64,000 nt of DNA from Meghimatium bilineatum (GCA_034231615.1 CM067315.1:34836059-34900058); one strand, 5' to 3'; shown: positions 51,241 through 62,064, counted from the first letter of the stretch. Notes: generated by a model from the letters alone, not told the origin. Program-made: numbers and translations.

Positions 51241-51477
51241 CAGCTGACATGACCATGACACATCAAGAATCGGTGCCACTCAAATATTCTAAGCATCAGC
51301 CAACATGACCATGACACATACATCAAGAATCGGTGCCACTCAAATATTCTAAGCATCAGCCAACATGACCATGACACATACATCAAGAATCGGTGCCACT
51401 CAAATATTCTAAGCATCAGCCAACATGACCATGACACATACATCAAGAATCGGTGCCACTCAAATATTCCAAGAATC
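51241..51477. repeat. 60-bp tandem repeat, about 4 units, nearly identical
   Basis: Units starting CAGCCAACATGACCATGACA repeat exactly every 60 bp. Only the first and last differ. Confidence 0.97.
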
Positions 51478-51489
51478 ATTCTCATTTTC

Positions 51490-51960
51490 CTTCTTTCTCA
51501 TACTCCTGCACATTATATTAGCAGGATGTAGTTCGGAGAATGGAATGTATTGTGCCATGGTTAACAGCTTAACTGTTGTGAAGACATGCTATCTAGTTGT
51601 GTTGCGTGACACCCTGGTTGCTGGTGCACCTCTAGGTCTGATTTCAGCACCAGTGCTTGCTTGGTCAGGACTGTGGTCCTGCTTGATGTCAGGGATGGCG
51701 TTGATCAATCTTAGTTTCCAGCCTCTGTTGGCTGGACTAAGCACCATCTCCACTTCAAGGAGTTGGCCTCGGAGGGGTCAGCTTAGCTGTGATATCTGTG
51801 TCTTTCAGCCTAACACATCTGACTTAAACATGGCTTCTGGGTCACTTTGACCCTCTATGAGGTGGGACAGCCAACTCCACCCCAGAAACCTTAGTCACCT
51901 CTTACTACATGCATGGCTGGTCACAGTGTTACCATTCTTATTCGCTTTGTCAGGCTCGGC
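51490..51960 (-). repeat. B-type SINE-like, split by repeat E
   Basis: The tail side is 51490-51575 (CTCATACTCCTGCAC). The head side is 51780-51960 (TAGCTGTGATATCTGTGTCT to TTGTCAGGCTCGGCAATACG). Repeat E occupies 51590-51778. Confidence 0.8.
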
Positions 51961-52179
51961 AATACGTGTTCTGGTTGGTTTTCAGCCCATGAACTCACAT
52001 GACATCTCTTGTCTCATCCTATTGAGAATGCTTGATATTATCTACAAACACATAATACTGGGTGGGATTTCAGTAAAACTGTGATCCAATTAACCAAAAG
52101 TGAAACACACTGTAAAGTTTGTGTTTTTAGTGATGTAAAACTTCACTTTTGTCAACAACTTACCAATTGTTTAATATGT

Positions 52180-52330
52180 TCTTAAATGTTTGGTCTCAAA
52201 CTCTCATTGGAACTCTCTTGAAGAAAAATAGTGATCCTACTATTTTACATCAGGGTGTTATCCAAAGAACTAATATGCTTTGTGCTGCTATTTTATATGA
52301 GTCAGTGGCCAGACACATCCGAATTAAGAG
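52180..52330 (-). repeat. A-type SINE-like, old
   Basis: TGGTCTCAAACTCTCATTGG, GATCCTACTATTTTACATCA and GTGGCCAGACACATCCGAAT. Many substitutions. Confidence 0.7.
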
Positions 52331-52569
52331 GTATTGTTGTCACATTTTTTAAAATGCCATTTTTAATAATTCCTTGAAGCTTCCTATCATTATTATTCAG
52401 TTGTTGTTCAGAAGGTCTGTGAGTATTTCTCTGACACTATCAATAAACTGAAACATATAACACCCTTATTGAAGGGCTTTGTTTACTCAATGTAATGGGT
52501 GATCTAGTTGGGTAACTTTTCATTCACTATATAAAATTGGTATTTTATTTCATCAAATGGTTTGCTTTT

Positions 52570-52930
52570 GTTGTTACTGTCATTGTTACATTTATTGTTG
52601 TCATTGTAGCTGTTTTTTGTTGTCACTGTAGCTATTTTTGTTGTTACTGTAGCCGTTTTTGTTGTCACTAGCTGTTTTTGTTGTCACTGTAGCTGTTTTT
52701 GTTGTTGCTGTTAATGCACATTTTTTCTGCTACAGTTATTGTTGCTGCTGTTGTTTTCATGACTTTTTTTGTTGCTATTGTAATTGTGGTTTTTATTGTT
52801 GTTATTATTTGTTGCTATTGTCATTACTGCTGTCGTGAATACTGATGTTTATTTATTGTCATTAATGATGTAGCTATTTTCATTACTGATGTTGGCATTT
52901 CTCATCATTGATGTTGTTTTTGCTATTGTG
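52570..52930. repeat. TTGTTGTCACTGTAGCTGTT tandem array
   Basis: Units of 21-24 bp at 52570-52745. They then decay into simple TTGTTGCTATTGT-like sequence. Confidence 0.85.
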
Positions 52931-52939
52931 ATCACTTTC

Positions 52940-53195
52940 TTCTGCTTCTTCTTTGTTCATTCTCAAACTCACGCAGATTAGCAGGATGTAATCAGGAGAA
53001 TGGAATGTGTTATGTCATGGCTTATCGCGTTGCTGCGCCTTTCGGCATGATGCATCCGACTTCAGCATGGCTTTGGGTCACTGACAATGGAATGGGACAG
53101 CCAATTCCATCCTATAACCTCCTTAGTCATCTCTTATGACATGCATGGAAGGTAAACAGTGTTGCTATTCTTTGCTCCCCTCTTTGGCCCACTGA
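52940..53195 (-). repeat. B-type SINE-like, near complete
   Basis: CTTCTTTGTTCATTCTCAAA to TGCTATTCTTTGCTCCCCTC. It sits within the TTGTTG array, which seems to resume at 53200. Confidence 0.85.
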
Positions 53196-53449
53196 TGTTG
53201 TTGCTATTGTGATTACTGATATTTCTGCTATTTTTGTACTTATCTTAACACTCAGTGCAAGTTAGTGTTTGAAATTTACATTAGGAAATATATGGTCATG
53301 AAAGCTGCAAGACTTGATGCTGGAAACAACTGGCCTAGGCCAAAAAGCAGAATAGATATCCTGACTGATGCCAAGTCTGCAGATCAAGCCCTACGAAACC
53401 AAACCACAATCTGTCTGAACTTCTACTATTTCAATTAAACAAAACACTG

Positions 53450-53612
53450 CTGAAGATGGATGTGTCGGACCATTGGCGCAAAATAAAATGGCGATACAAT
53501 TCATTTCCATTCTCTGGGCTACATCCTGCTGGAAATCTGGAATGGTTCATGTCCTGCGACAAGAGAGATCCAGTAGGAATTTGAGAATGAATGCTGAAGA
53601 AAAAGAATTAAA
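53450..53612 (+). repeat. A-type SINE-like, near complete
   Basis: CTGAAGATGGATGTGTCGGA, GCTACATCCTGCTGGAAATC to GAATGCTGAAGAAAAAGAA. Confidence 0.88.
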
Positions 53613-53664
53613 CCAAACAAAAGAGACAGTTCTCTTGTGGATTCTGACCATTCATAAATCAGGA

Positions 53665-53930
53665 AATCTGTGTTCGTTCTCAAACTGCTGCAGATTAACA
53701 GGATGTAGTCCAGAGAACATAATGTGTTATGTCATGGTTTACAGCTTGTCTTGCACCATTAACCTGACACTCTGATTTCAGCATGGCTTCTGGGCCATTT
53801 TGACCCTATATAAGATGAGACAACCAACTCTTCCCCATAATCTCCTTATTCACCTCTTATGACATGCATGGAAGCTAAACGGTGTTGTTATTCTTTACTC
53901 CCTTTTCTGATCTGGCAACACACTGGGTGA
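53665..53930 (-). repeat. B-type SINE-like, near complete
   Basis: GTGTTCGTTCTCAAACTGCT to CTTTACTCCCTTTTCTGATC and TGGCAACACACTGGG. Confidence 0.85.
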
Positions 53931-54066
53931 AATCTGCAGGAATTGAGATGATCTAGCCAAAACTGGAAATCATTGCCAGCGCTGGATAAAATATTTCCTC
54001 TGCTACCGCACTGCAAGAGTAAAAGTAGATGGAAAACTAAGCAAACGTGTTACTCTCCAACAAGGA

Positions 54067-54495
54067 GTGCCTCAAGGAGGAGTGATCTCTCCTACCCTCT
54101 TCCTAGCATTCATCAATGATATGGGAGAGAAACTGTCACATCATATTTCAAAGGCTCTTCATGCAGATGACTTTGCTGCCTGGAGTGCGGCAGGTAACCT
54201 ATCCACTGCAAAAAACAGAATGCAGACCGCACTTGACACCCTAAGTGAATGGCCATTTGACTGGGGAGTCCAGATCAACCTCTCCAAAACTGTGACAACC
54301 ATCTTCTCACTTTCAAACCACCAAGAAAAAGCAAATCTTAAAATAAATGAAAGTGAGCTAGCACATGTGGAGAACCCTACATATCTAGGGGTCACACTAG
54401 ACAAGCGACTCACCTGGAAACCACACCTAATAACCACTGAGCAAAAAGCAACCAGGAGGCTATCCTTGATGAAGAAACTTGCAGGCACAAACTAG
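54067..54495 (+). pseudogene. LINE polymerase fragment
   Basis: Motif B PQGGVISPTLFLAFINDM. The catalytic box is HADDFAAW, with Tyr changed to His but both Asp kept. Then YLGVTLDKRLTWKPHL of the thumb region. A stop follows AGTN. Confidence 0.82.
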
Positions 54496-54528
54496 GGAGC
54501 AAATGGAAATATTCTCCGAAAAGTCTAC

Positions 54529-55302
54529 ATGGGTACAGTCAGACCTGTAGTAGAATATGGAATGACAGCCTGGGCATCAGCATCAAAAACAAATAATGAT
54601 CGTCTATCTAAAGTACAAAATGCAGGACTTCGGCTTATCTCTGGAGGGATGAAAACCACTCCAATCCATGCAATGGAAAAACATGTAAACATCCGCCAAC
54701 TGGATTACAGAAGAGAAGAAAGAATGCTTGTTCAAAGGGAAAAAATTAAGCGCATGCCAAACCATCCGATGTATGCACAAATTTCTAGATCAACCACAAG
54801 CAGATTGAAGAGAACCAGCTTCTGTCACATCTCTAAAGATCTCCATGAACAACATAAAGAAATCCTCACAAACCTCCCAAATGAAATTGAAACACTAACG
54901 GACTTTGAAGAGCCAGGCAATAGTCTCCAGAATGTCTTCATAATAGCACAAGTTCCTGGAATAATTAATAAGGAATACCAAACTCCACCTCAACTAAAAG
55001 CATTGACACTGGAGATGATAGAAATAAAATACAATCCCAAGGAATGGACACATGTCTACACAGATGGATCGGCAGAAGGAGCAGTAAGGAATGAAGGAGG
55101 TGGAATTTTTATAAGACTCAAAGATGGGAAGACAATATGGACCCAGACCCCGGAACACATACTTCAGGACTGCCCAACATACAAAGAGCAGAGACAACAG
55201 ACCTGGCCAGAGTATACAGACTTGAGGCAAAAGCTATGGGGCAGCCGCTCTTACCTGGAGAAGACAGTGGACTTCGTCTTGACGACAGGCCTGACGGTAT
55301 AG
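54529..55302 (+). pseudogene. LINE thumb, linker, first RNase H block and C-terminus
   Basis: VRPVVEYGMTAWASASKTNN, the linker matching 5486-5944, VYTDGSAEGAVRNEGGG (first RNase H Asp), then a direct jump from DGKTIW to TPEHILQDCPTYKEQRQQTW. Compared with 8737-11382, about 160 residues carrying the other RNase H motifs and half of the knuckle are missing. The end is LEKTVDFVLTTGLTV. Confidence 0.85.
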
Positions 55303-55577
55303 CATGACCACAGATGCTGAACGCAGAAGAAGAAGAAGATTGCCAGCAAGCAGCAACGGTAGAACAAATATCCTATCTAGACATAAATATTTGTCCAGGT
55401 TATCGTTAACGCACACCTGATACGATTACAGGTTCTGTAATCTGCACTTCAATAAATCACACATACCCGGTATATATAAAATAATATATCAGTGTACAAC
55501 AGGCAACCCCAGTTCATTGTTGATTTATCAGACTCTTCATATATCTATTAGGTTCTAATCTTTATTATAAAGAAAAT

Positions 55578-55830
55578 TGGATGAACAGATGGGCCATGGG
55601 AAACACTGGGAGGGAAATCTATAAATATATGACCAACCCAAATCCTAAAGACAACATCAACCTCCTGGGAAGGAAAGACCAGAGTATCATCTTCAGACTG
55701 CGCACACACAATATGTACAGCTTAACACTCACGTGAACAGAATACACAACACACTCCAGGGTGCCGTCTGTGCACTCATCCCTATTAAACTTGACCACCG
55801 CCTTTTTGAATGCCCAGCATGAACCCATAG
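55578..55830 (+). mobile_element. I-like LINE 3' remnant
   Basis: It parallels 23150-23400: GATGAACAGATGGGCCATGG, CAACATCAACCTCCTGGGA, ACACAACACACTCCAGGGTG. Confidence 0.75.
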
Positions 55831-56167
55831 ACCGCTGGATCAGCAACTAACCAACAAATCTTTACAATAATCTGCACTATTGAGAGCTACCATAATTCAC
55901 ATTATAAAATCTTCAGGACAAGGTCTCTCAATTCATTGACAATGTCAGAATGACCCTGATTCGTTGTACATTTTGATACAGTGACAATGCTTGCCAGATT
56001 ATCAGCTTTCTCATTGACCTCAATACTTGCATGTTCAGATTCAGATATGAATGTAATCTTTCTAATCACAGATTGCATGAACTCCAGCCCTTGATGGTGA
56101 ATAACTCATATTTTATCTTTGCGGAGCGTGTTTACTGAAGCACTTTTTCTGCACTCACTTTCTGATG

Positions 56168-56332
56168 GTTGGTTGCTGATCCAGCTGTCCGTGGGCTCAT
56201 GCCCTTTGACCCAATGCCATTAAAATGGCATTATATAGCTGGGAAGTCTGTGGATTTTCGGCCCACCAAGAGCCAGAGAATAACTATCACACCTCCAGAA
56301 AGATAGGTTTCAATCTATGCACTGCTCCGAGC
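56168..56332 (+). repeat. Dispersed repeat (GCTGATCCAGCGGTCC type)
   Basis: It matches 35158-35315 end to end (TGATCCAGCTGTCCGTGGGC to CTATGCACTGCTCCG). Confidence 0.7.
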
Positions 56333-56447
56333 CACATCACTTTCTGATAACCAATATGAATGTTTGTGGGATTTTCACAGGGAAACGTGAAGTACACCAT
56401 CACTTTATTTTTTTACCTCCATCATAAAACTGCTCATGATTGTGATT

Positions 56448-56545
56448 TTCTTCAGCATTCATTCTCAAACTCCCATTGGTTCTCTCTTGTAGCAGGACAA
56501 TAATCCTACTAGTTTTCTAGCAGGACATAGTCCAGAGAATAAAAC
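56448..56545 (-). repeat. A-type SINE-like, tail half, at edge of satellite
   Basis: CAGCATTCATTCTCAAACTC to GACATAGTCCAGAGAATAAA. The 31-bp array starts immediately after. Confidence 0.82.
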
Positions 56546-56547
56546 TA

Positions 56548-57315
56548 TTACTCACTCATTGAAAATATAGAGGGACTATTACTCACTCATTGAAAATATA
56601 GAGGGGCTATTACTCACTCATTGAAAATATAGAGGGGCTATTACTCACTCATTGAATATATAGAGGGGGTATAACTCACTCATTGAAAATATAGAGGGGC
56701 TATTATTCACTCATTGAAAATATAGAGGGACTATTATTCACTCATTGAAAATATAGAGGGGGTATAACTCACTCATTGAAAATATAGAGGGGCTATTATT
56801 CACTCATTGAAAATATAGAGGGACTATTATTCACTCATTGAAAATATAGAGGGGGTATAACTCACTCATTGAAAATATAGAGGGACTATAACTCACTCAT
56901 TGAAAATATAGAGGGACTATTACTCACTCATTGAAAATATAGAGGGGGTATAACTCACTCATTGAAAATATAGAGGGACTATTACTCACTCATTGAAAAT
57001 ATAGAGGGGCTATTACTCACTCATTGAAAATATAGAGGGGGTATAACTCACTCATTGAAAATATAGAGGGACTATAACTCACTCATTGAAAATATAGAGG
57101 GACTATTACTCACTCATTGAAAATATAGAGGGGGTATAACTCACTCATTGAAAATATAGAGGGACTATTACTCACTCATTGAAAATATAGAGGGGCTATT
57201 ACTCACTCATTGAAAATATAGAGGGGGTATAACTCACTCATTGAAAATATAGAGGGACTATTACTCACTCATTGAAAATATAGAGGGGGTATAACTCACT
57301 CATTGAAAATATAAA
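56548..57315. repeat. 31-bp satellite array, about 25 units, higher-order pattern
   Basis: Unit ACTATTACTCACTCATTGAA AATATAGAGGG, with variants starting ACTATTA, ACTATAA, GCTATTA and GTATAAC. The variant order itself repeats (see findings). Confidence 0.97.
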
Positions 57316-57354
57316 AAAGTTAGTGTTCACTTACTTAAAAAATAGTGACTATCT

Positions 57355-57640
57355 TTCATTATCAGGTCGCATATCCTGAACAGGATGTAACAGTCATCAC
57401 AGCCTTTTGAAACTTCTGTCGATCTTGAGCTAGTCTTTCCTGCTTCTGTTACTGTCATGTTCAGGTGTATTTGATGTCTTGCATCCATCTTCTTCTTGGT
57501 CTGCCTCTTTTTGTCTCCCCAGCATTATCCCCTCCACTATGGTCTTCTCTAGGTTGTCATGGCAATTGATATGACCAAAATATTGTAGTTTTCTTGAAAG
57601 AACCATGCTGTTTAGCAAGTTTTTTTCACTATCTTTCACT
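57355..57640 (-). mobile_element. LINE 3'-end remnant within satellite DNA
   Basis: Minus frame: LLNSMVLSRKLQYFGHINCH, DNLEKTIVEGIMLGRQK, then DRQKF-like and MTVTSC residues. It has the same order as 16230-16560. Confidence 0.75.
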
Positions 57641-57679
57641 CACTTAGAATAGCCATTTCTTAAAAAAGATAGTCGCTAT

Positions 57680-57945
57680 CACTCACTGAAAATAGTAGCC
57701 AACACTCACTGAAAATATAGGAATCATTAACTGAAAATAGTAGCCAACACTCACTGAAAATATAGGAATCACTCACTGAAAATAGTAGCCAACACTCACT
57801 GAAAATATAGAAATCACTCACTGAAAATAGTAGCCAACACTCACTGAAAATATAGGAATCACTCACTGAAAATAGTAGCCAACACTCACTGAAAATATAG
57901 GAATCACTCACTGAAAATAGTAGCCAACACTCACTGAAAATAGCA
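57680..57945. repeat. 45-bp tandem array, about 6 units
   Basis: GAATCACTCACTGAAAATAG TAGCCAACACTCACTGAAAA TATAG. Each unit holds two ACTCACTGAAAATA half-units related to the 31-bp unit. Confidence 0.95.
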
Positions 57946-57949
57946 GCCC

Positions 57950-58340
57950 TGGCCCAACTCTACTGTCAGGTTTTCCTACACCGGAAATACACTTGAAGAG
58001 AGAAAGGGTTCTGTACCTGATGGGCTCAGGCGCTACTGGGACAAGGACGCTCAGCTCGAGAACGCCTTGCTCTCAAACGCGTGGTGTGAGACTCGAATTT
58101 GGACAAGGGGTACACGATGTCGGTGAATGACACCTCGGCTAAGAGGGCGAAAGAGCCAGGGTCCAACTCCTCTGTTGAGTTCTTCCCCTTAAGGAACCAG
58201 ACTCAAGGATGAGAAACGGTTCAGTACCCAATGGGCACAGGCACAGCACGTCGAATTACACGAGGCAAGTTCATAGACAGTGGAACACCTCGTGCGAGTC
58301 AGACGAGAGCAAAAGTCGTCTGGGCGAAGAGTCGCCAAGC
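57950..58340. other. GC-richer unidentified element
   Basis: About 390 bp, visibly richer in G+C than its surroundings. Two related halves share GGTTC.GTACC..ATGGGC.CAGGC (near 58007 and 58220). No long frame. It runs directly into the F-type repeat, so it may be the 5' part of the same element. Confidence 0.5.
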
Positions 58341-58530
58341 CTGGAGACAGATATAGAGGCTGTCACAGGCTAAGGGTAGCCCACCCGAATTGTCAAGGCA
58401 TGCCGAAATCGGATGTGCTAGGCCTACAATGCGCATAACGGTGGCACAACGTAATCACGCTCCCGGCGGAAATCGCACGGATATCCGTGATGGATACAAT
58501 GGAGCGAACGCAAAACAAACAAACAAACTG
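58340..58530 (+). repeat. F-type SINE-like, complete-looking
   Basis: GAGGCTGTCACAGGCTAAGG, the shared core GAAATCGGATGTGCTAGGCC, GGTGGCACAACGTA, CCGGCGGAAATCGCACGG. It ends with the tail GCAAAACAAACAAACAAAC. Confidence 0.75.
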
Positions 58531-58559
58531 AAAATAGCCATCACTTACAATAGATATGT

Positions 58560-58625
58560 CTTCATTCCCTTCTCTGGACTACATCCTACTAATCTGCAGG
58601 AGTTTGAGAATAATTACAGAAAATC
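58560..58625 (+). repeat. B-type SINE-like, tail fragment
   Basis: TCTCTGGACTACATCCTACT, AATCTGCAGGAGTTTGAGAA. Confidence 0.75.
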
Positions 58626-58744
58626 GGCCTATTTTGTCACACACTTTCCATATAACACCCTATTCCATGCCATGACCCACACAATTTGCCACACAACGCA
58701 TAGACATGCTATCATCAGAGTTCTTCTGTCATAGAAGAACATCT

Positions 58745-58835
58745 TATTCGTTCACTCTCAGACTTCTGCAGATTAACAGGATGTAGTCCAGAGAACGTTT
58801 TGCGATGTGCCATGGTTTACAGATTAGGTGCAGCC
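58745..58835 (-). repeat. B-type SINE-like, tail fragment
   Basis: TCACTCTCAGACTTCTGCAG to TGCCATGGTTTACAGATTAG. Confidence 0.75.
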
Positions 58836-58944
58836 CATAATTTACCTCAACAATTTGTTTGCCTATTTTTAACCCTCCCCCTTGTTTACAACTTTCAAGA
58901 ATACAGCCCCTGCTTAACATTCCATTGAATGTGTCGAATCATTG

Positions 58945-59100
58945 GCATCCGCCGAAGAAGGATGTGGCAGGCATTTCACACAAGTAAAACGGCGACACGA
59001 CGCATTTCCATTCTCTGGACTACATCTTGCTGAAAATCTAGTAGGACCGTGATCCTGTTACAAGAGAGATCCTTCGGGAGTTTGAGAATGAATGCTCACG
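58945..59100 (+). repeat. A-type SINE-like, near complete
   Basis: CCGCCGAAGAAGGATGTGGC to GAATGAATGCTCACGAAGAA. Confidence 0.88.
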
Positions 59101-59334
59101 AAGAATATGTCAAACAATTTTACAAAAAGTACGGGGAAAAAATACACGTTCAAGTTCAAAAGGGTCAAGTTCAAACAATATAATAGATTTATAAAACAAA
59201 AAACTATTGTTGAAGTTAACTTTTGGCAAACTCCACCCTCCCCCTTGTCGCCAAACATTTAATGACCACTCACCCCCATCCCTATTGTTGACCTAGTTTA
59301 TGAACATATAGAAGAGTACTCAATTACGATATAT

Positions 59335-59515
59335 GAGCATTTCGGCCTGACACATCCGACTTATGCATGTCTTCAGTCACTTTGACCCTCTATGGGATGA
59401 GGTAGCACGTCCCCCAACAGCTCCTTAGCCTCCTCTAATAACATACGTAGTGGCTAACAGTATCGTTATTCTGTGCCCCTCCTTCAGGATCCGTCAATAT
59501 ACGGGTGAAATAACA
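59335..59515 (-). repeat. B-type SINE-like, head part
   Basis: TTCGGCCTGACACATCCGAC to TATTCTGTGCCCCTCCTTCA and GTCAATATACGGGTGA. Confidence 0.8.
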
Positions 59516-59869
59516 TCTGACAACCAATGCCATAAGCAGGTCAGGAACAACAAAATGCAAACGTTATAAATATGAACACGGAGATTTCGACCCAAGCATA
59601 TACACTACACGCGTGTTGTTTTAGTGAGATTAGATAAACTATTGTTTGACTTTTGTGTGTTGCCAGAACGGGCATTTAGGTTATACATTCATAATTGGTC
59701 GTCAGACTTAAGTCCTTGCACCGTAACTGTAAGTTGTGCCACTATTTGTTACAGTTTTGTCTGGGAATGTCACCAGTGATGGTAAGTTGTGATTACTACA
59801 GTACATTATTGAATTACAGTAGAAAATTATGGATACTATTTAACTCCTTTAACTTTACTATTTAATGGA

Positions 59870-59874
<5 letters not shown>

Positions 59875-59935
<61 letters not shown>
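59875..59935. repeat. (TA)n microsatellite
   Basis: About 30 TA units. Confidence 0.95.
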
Positions 59936-59939
<4 letters not shown>

Positions 59940-60637
59940 TATATATGGGCCTATGCAGTTTTTTGTTGCTAGGAAAAAAATTTGGGTATAAATTTAGTTT
60001 GCGAAAAGTTGCCTATATTCGTAGTGGCAAAACCATTCCTCCAATGTAGCACACACAAACAATTCATTACTCCGAACAATTTAGAAAAATGTTGATTTAG
60101 AAAAATACCTTTAAAACGTTCGATATTTTGTCAGAAAAAATTATTTTTCCCTAAACTCATAGCCTATGTGTGGACACAAAGTTAGGAATCATGTGCATAT
60201 TATTTAGATTCTACAAAAAGTTTAATCCAAGTCTCAACACAACTTATTCGGTCTACTTTAGCATTCACAATACGCACATGCTATGGAGAAGGTAGTCCTT
60301 CTCCTAATTAACCATGTGTACTGATCCACACATTGCCATATACCTTGGCTGTTGCCTCTGATCATTGACCACTTTGTGTATAGACCTACTATAATTCGTC
60401 AGTCAATGAAAAACATGGGAAAGATTGACTCAGCAAAGATAAATGGCGTCCTGGAATCCACGAGAAGAATTATTCTGGAAAATGACTTCGGTAAATGGCT
60501 ACGCTGAAATCAAATACGGGTCTTGTCTGGGAATGTATAACAATCAATGGCTAGAGGTCAGCCCGAGATAGATACGCTTTATTTCTACTGGCGGCGCGAT
60601 ATTCCTTTGTTTGTCACCATGAACAATACACGACTTG

Positions 60638-60778
60638 TGGGCTAAATTTGGTGTCATCCTTCTAAAGGGATGCATTTGACATTTATTATTATTTTCTTTG
60701 GCTATTGACATAATGGCCAATGAAAATTACGGGAAAAGTCAAATGCTTCACTATAGAAGGATTAACCCCATTTAGCCA
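60638..60778. repeat. Hairpin element (MITE-like)
   Basis: Imperfect inverted arms of about 40 bp: GGCTAAATTTGGTGTCATCC at 60640, and GAAGGATTAACCCCATTTAGCC inverted at 60757. An inner inverted pair TTGGC.ATT / AATGGCCAA completes the fold. Confidence 0.7.
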
Positions 60779-61069
60779 GCGGGACTGCAATAGTCCAGTT
60801 TAAGAACCAAGTTTATGTCATATGGGAAATCAGATATTTCTAAACGATAGACTAGCTTCATTATAAATTTTATTACAGGAGAAAGTGTTCGAGGTCAGCT
60901 ATAAATCCAGAACCGATATTTAAACATACTAGGCCTTTGAGTCAATGCCATTGATCATTTAGCAAAAACTTAGAAAAATATATGAGATGACCTTTCGAGG
61001 GATTCAGCAGAGATTACTGCTAGCTGCAGAGGTTACTTGTATTTATTAGTAGGCCAATAGCTGACCAAG

Positions 61070-61345
61070 AATCGTTTGCGTTCTTTATAAAACTCCTGCA
61101 TATCAGAATAATGGAGTCCGGAGAACGGAATGTGTTGTGTCATGGTTTACGGCTTAGCTGCGATATATGCTCATCTGCTTGATAATCTGACTTCAGCGTG
61201 GTTTCTGTTTCATCTTGACCGTATATAAAATGTGGCAGAAAACACCACCCTAAAACCTCAATCGTCGCCTCTTACGTAATGTGTGGCATGTAACGGTGTT
61301 TATATTCTTTGCTCCCCACTCGGGTCCCGACAACACACGGGCGAC
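61070..61345 (-). repeat. B-type SINE-like, complete-looking
   Basis: CGTTTGCGTTCTTTATAAAA to GCTCCCCACTCGGGTCCCGA and CAACACACGGGCGAC. Full head, diverged tail. Confidence 0.85.
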
Positions 61346-61428
61346 TGAAAAAGAATGACTGGTGCTAACCGTTGAACAAAAAGTATTTGTGGGGGAACAA
61401 GTGTTTAACAATAGATGTATATGTATCG

Positions 61429-61432
<4 letters not shown>

Positions 61433-61504
<72 letters not shown>
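61433..61504. repeat. (TA)n microsatellite
   Basis: About 36 TA units, joined directly to F-type sequence. Confidence 0.95.
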
Positions 61505-61510
<6 letters not shown>

Positions 61511-61622
61511 CGGATGTGTTTAATCTACATGGCTCAAATTTAACATACAACGTACTTCACGGTGAAAGTCACACGAAATTCGTGACGATTAAACGAGAGC
61601 AAACGCAAACAAACAAACATTT
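61505..61622 (+). repeat. F-type SINE-like, 3' half
   Basis: GAAATCGGATGTGTTTAATC, CAACGTACTTCACGGTGAAA, GTCACACG, and the tail GCAAACGCAAACAAACAAAC. Confidence 0.75.
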
Positions 61623-62064
61623 ACAGAAGATAGTATAGAAGTAGAACATAATTTTTCATGATGCACAAGTTCTAAAGTATGCTATAGAAGGTTCGGTACA
61701 GGAATCAGTGGAGAAATCACTTGACAACAATCCGACTTTTTAATTTCATATGTTATTGTACTGAACTTCCGTTACTCAGCAGATTTTTAAAAAATGTAAC
61801 TAAGGATACTGATCTAGCGATGTGCGTTGAAAACACACTGAACAACCCCCCCCCCCTCCCCCACCCCCACTCAGTGTGTAGCGCGCATATCGAGTGGTAT
61901 AAGGCTCTCATCACCAAACGTGTAGAACGTTGGCTGTATCCGAGTAGGCAATATGTCTCTTTATTGGAATTTCATTCCGTCTAATTATGTTAGATTTTTG
62001 TTCCATAGAAACCTGGCCGCTAATAAATATCTCTTATGCTACTAGCTACCTTACCAGAGCACTA

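Larger units (their letters stand above)
53945..55345 (+). mobile_element. I-like LINE, 5'-truncated, tail shared with SINEs
   Basis: It starts within the polymerase (KYFLCYRTARVKVDGKLSKR) and runs to the end of the element. The 3' end after the stop codon is TGCTGAACGCAGAAGAAGAA. Same family as 4782-5932. A stop codon near 54495 separates the two long frames, and the RNase H core is deleted, so it is inactive. Confidence 0.9.

Noticed and set aside
51240-51485. Minus frame with repeated EWHRFLMYVSWSCWLMLRIF
   Set aside because: Translation of the exact 60-bp tandem repeat.
56548-57315. Regular 31-bp repeats as a CRISPR-like array
   Set aside because: Units are contiguous direct repeats without unique spacers, in clearly animal DNA.
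57660-57911. Minus frame with SECWLLFSVSDSYIF repeats
   Set aside because: Translation of the 45-bp tandem array. No start context, splice signals or protein similarity.
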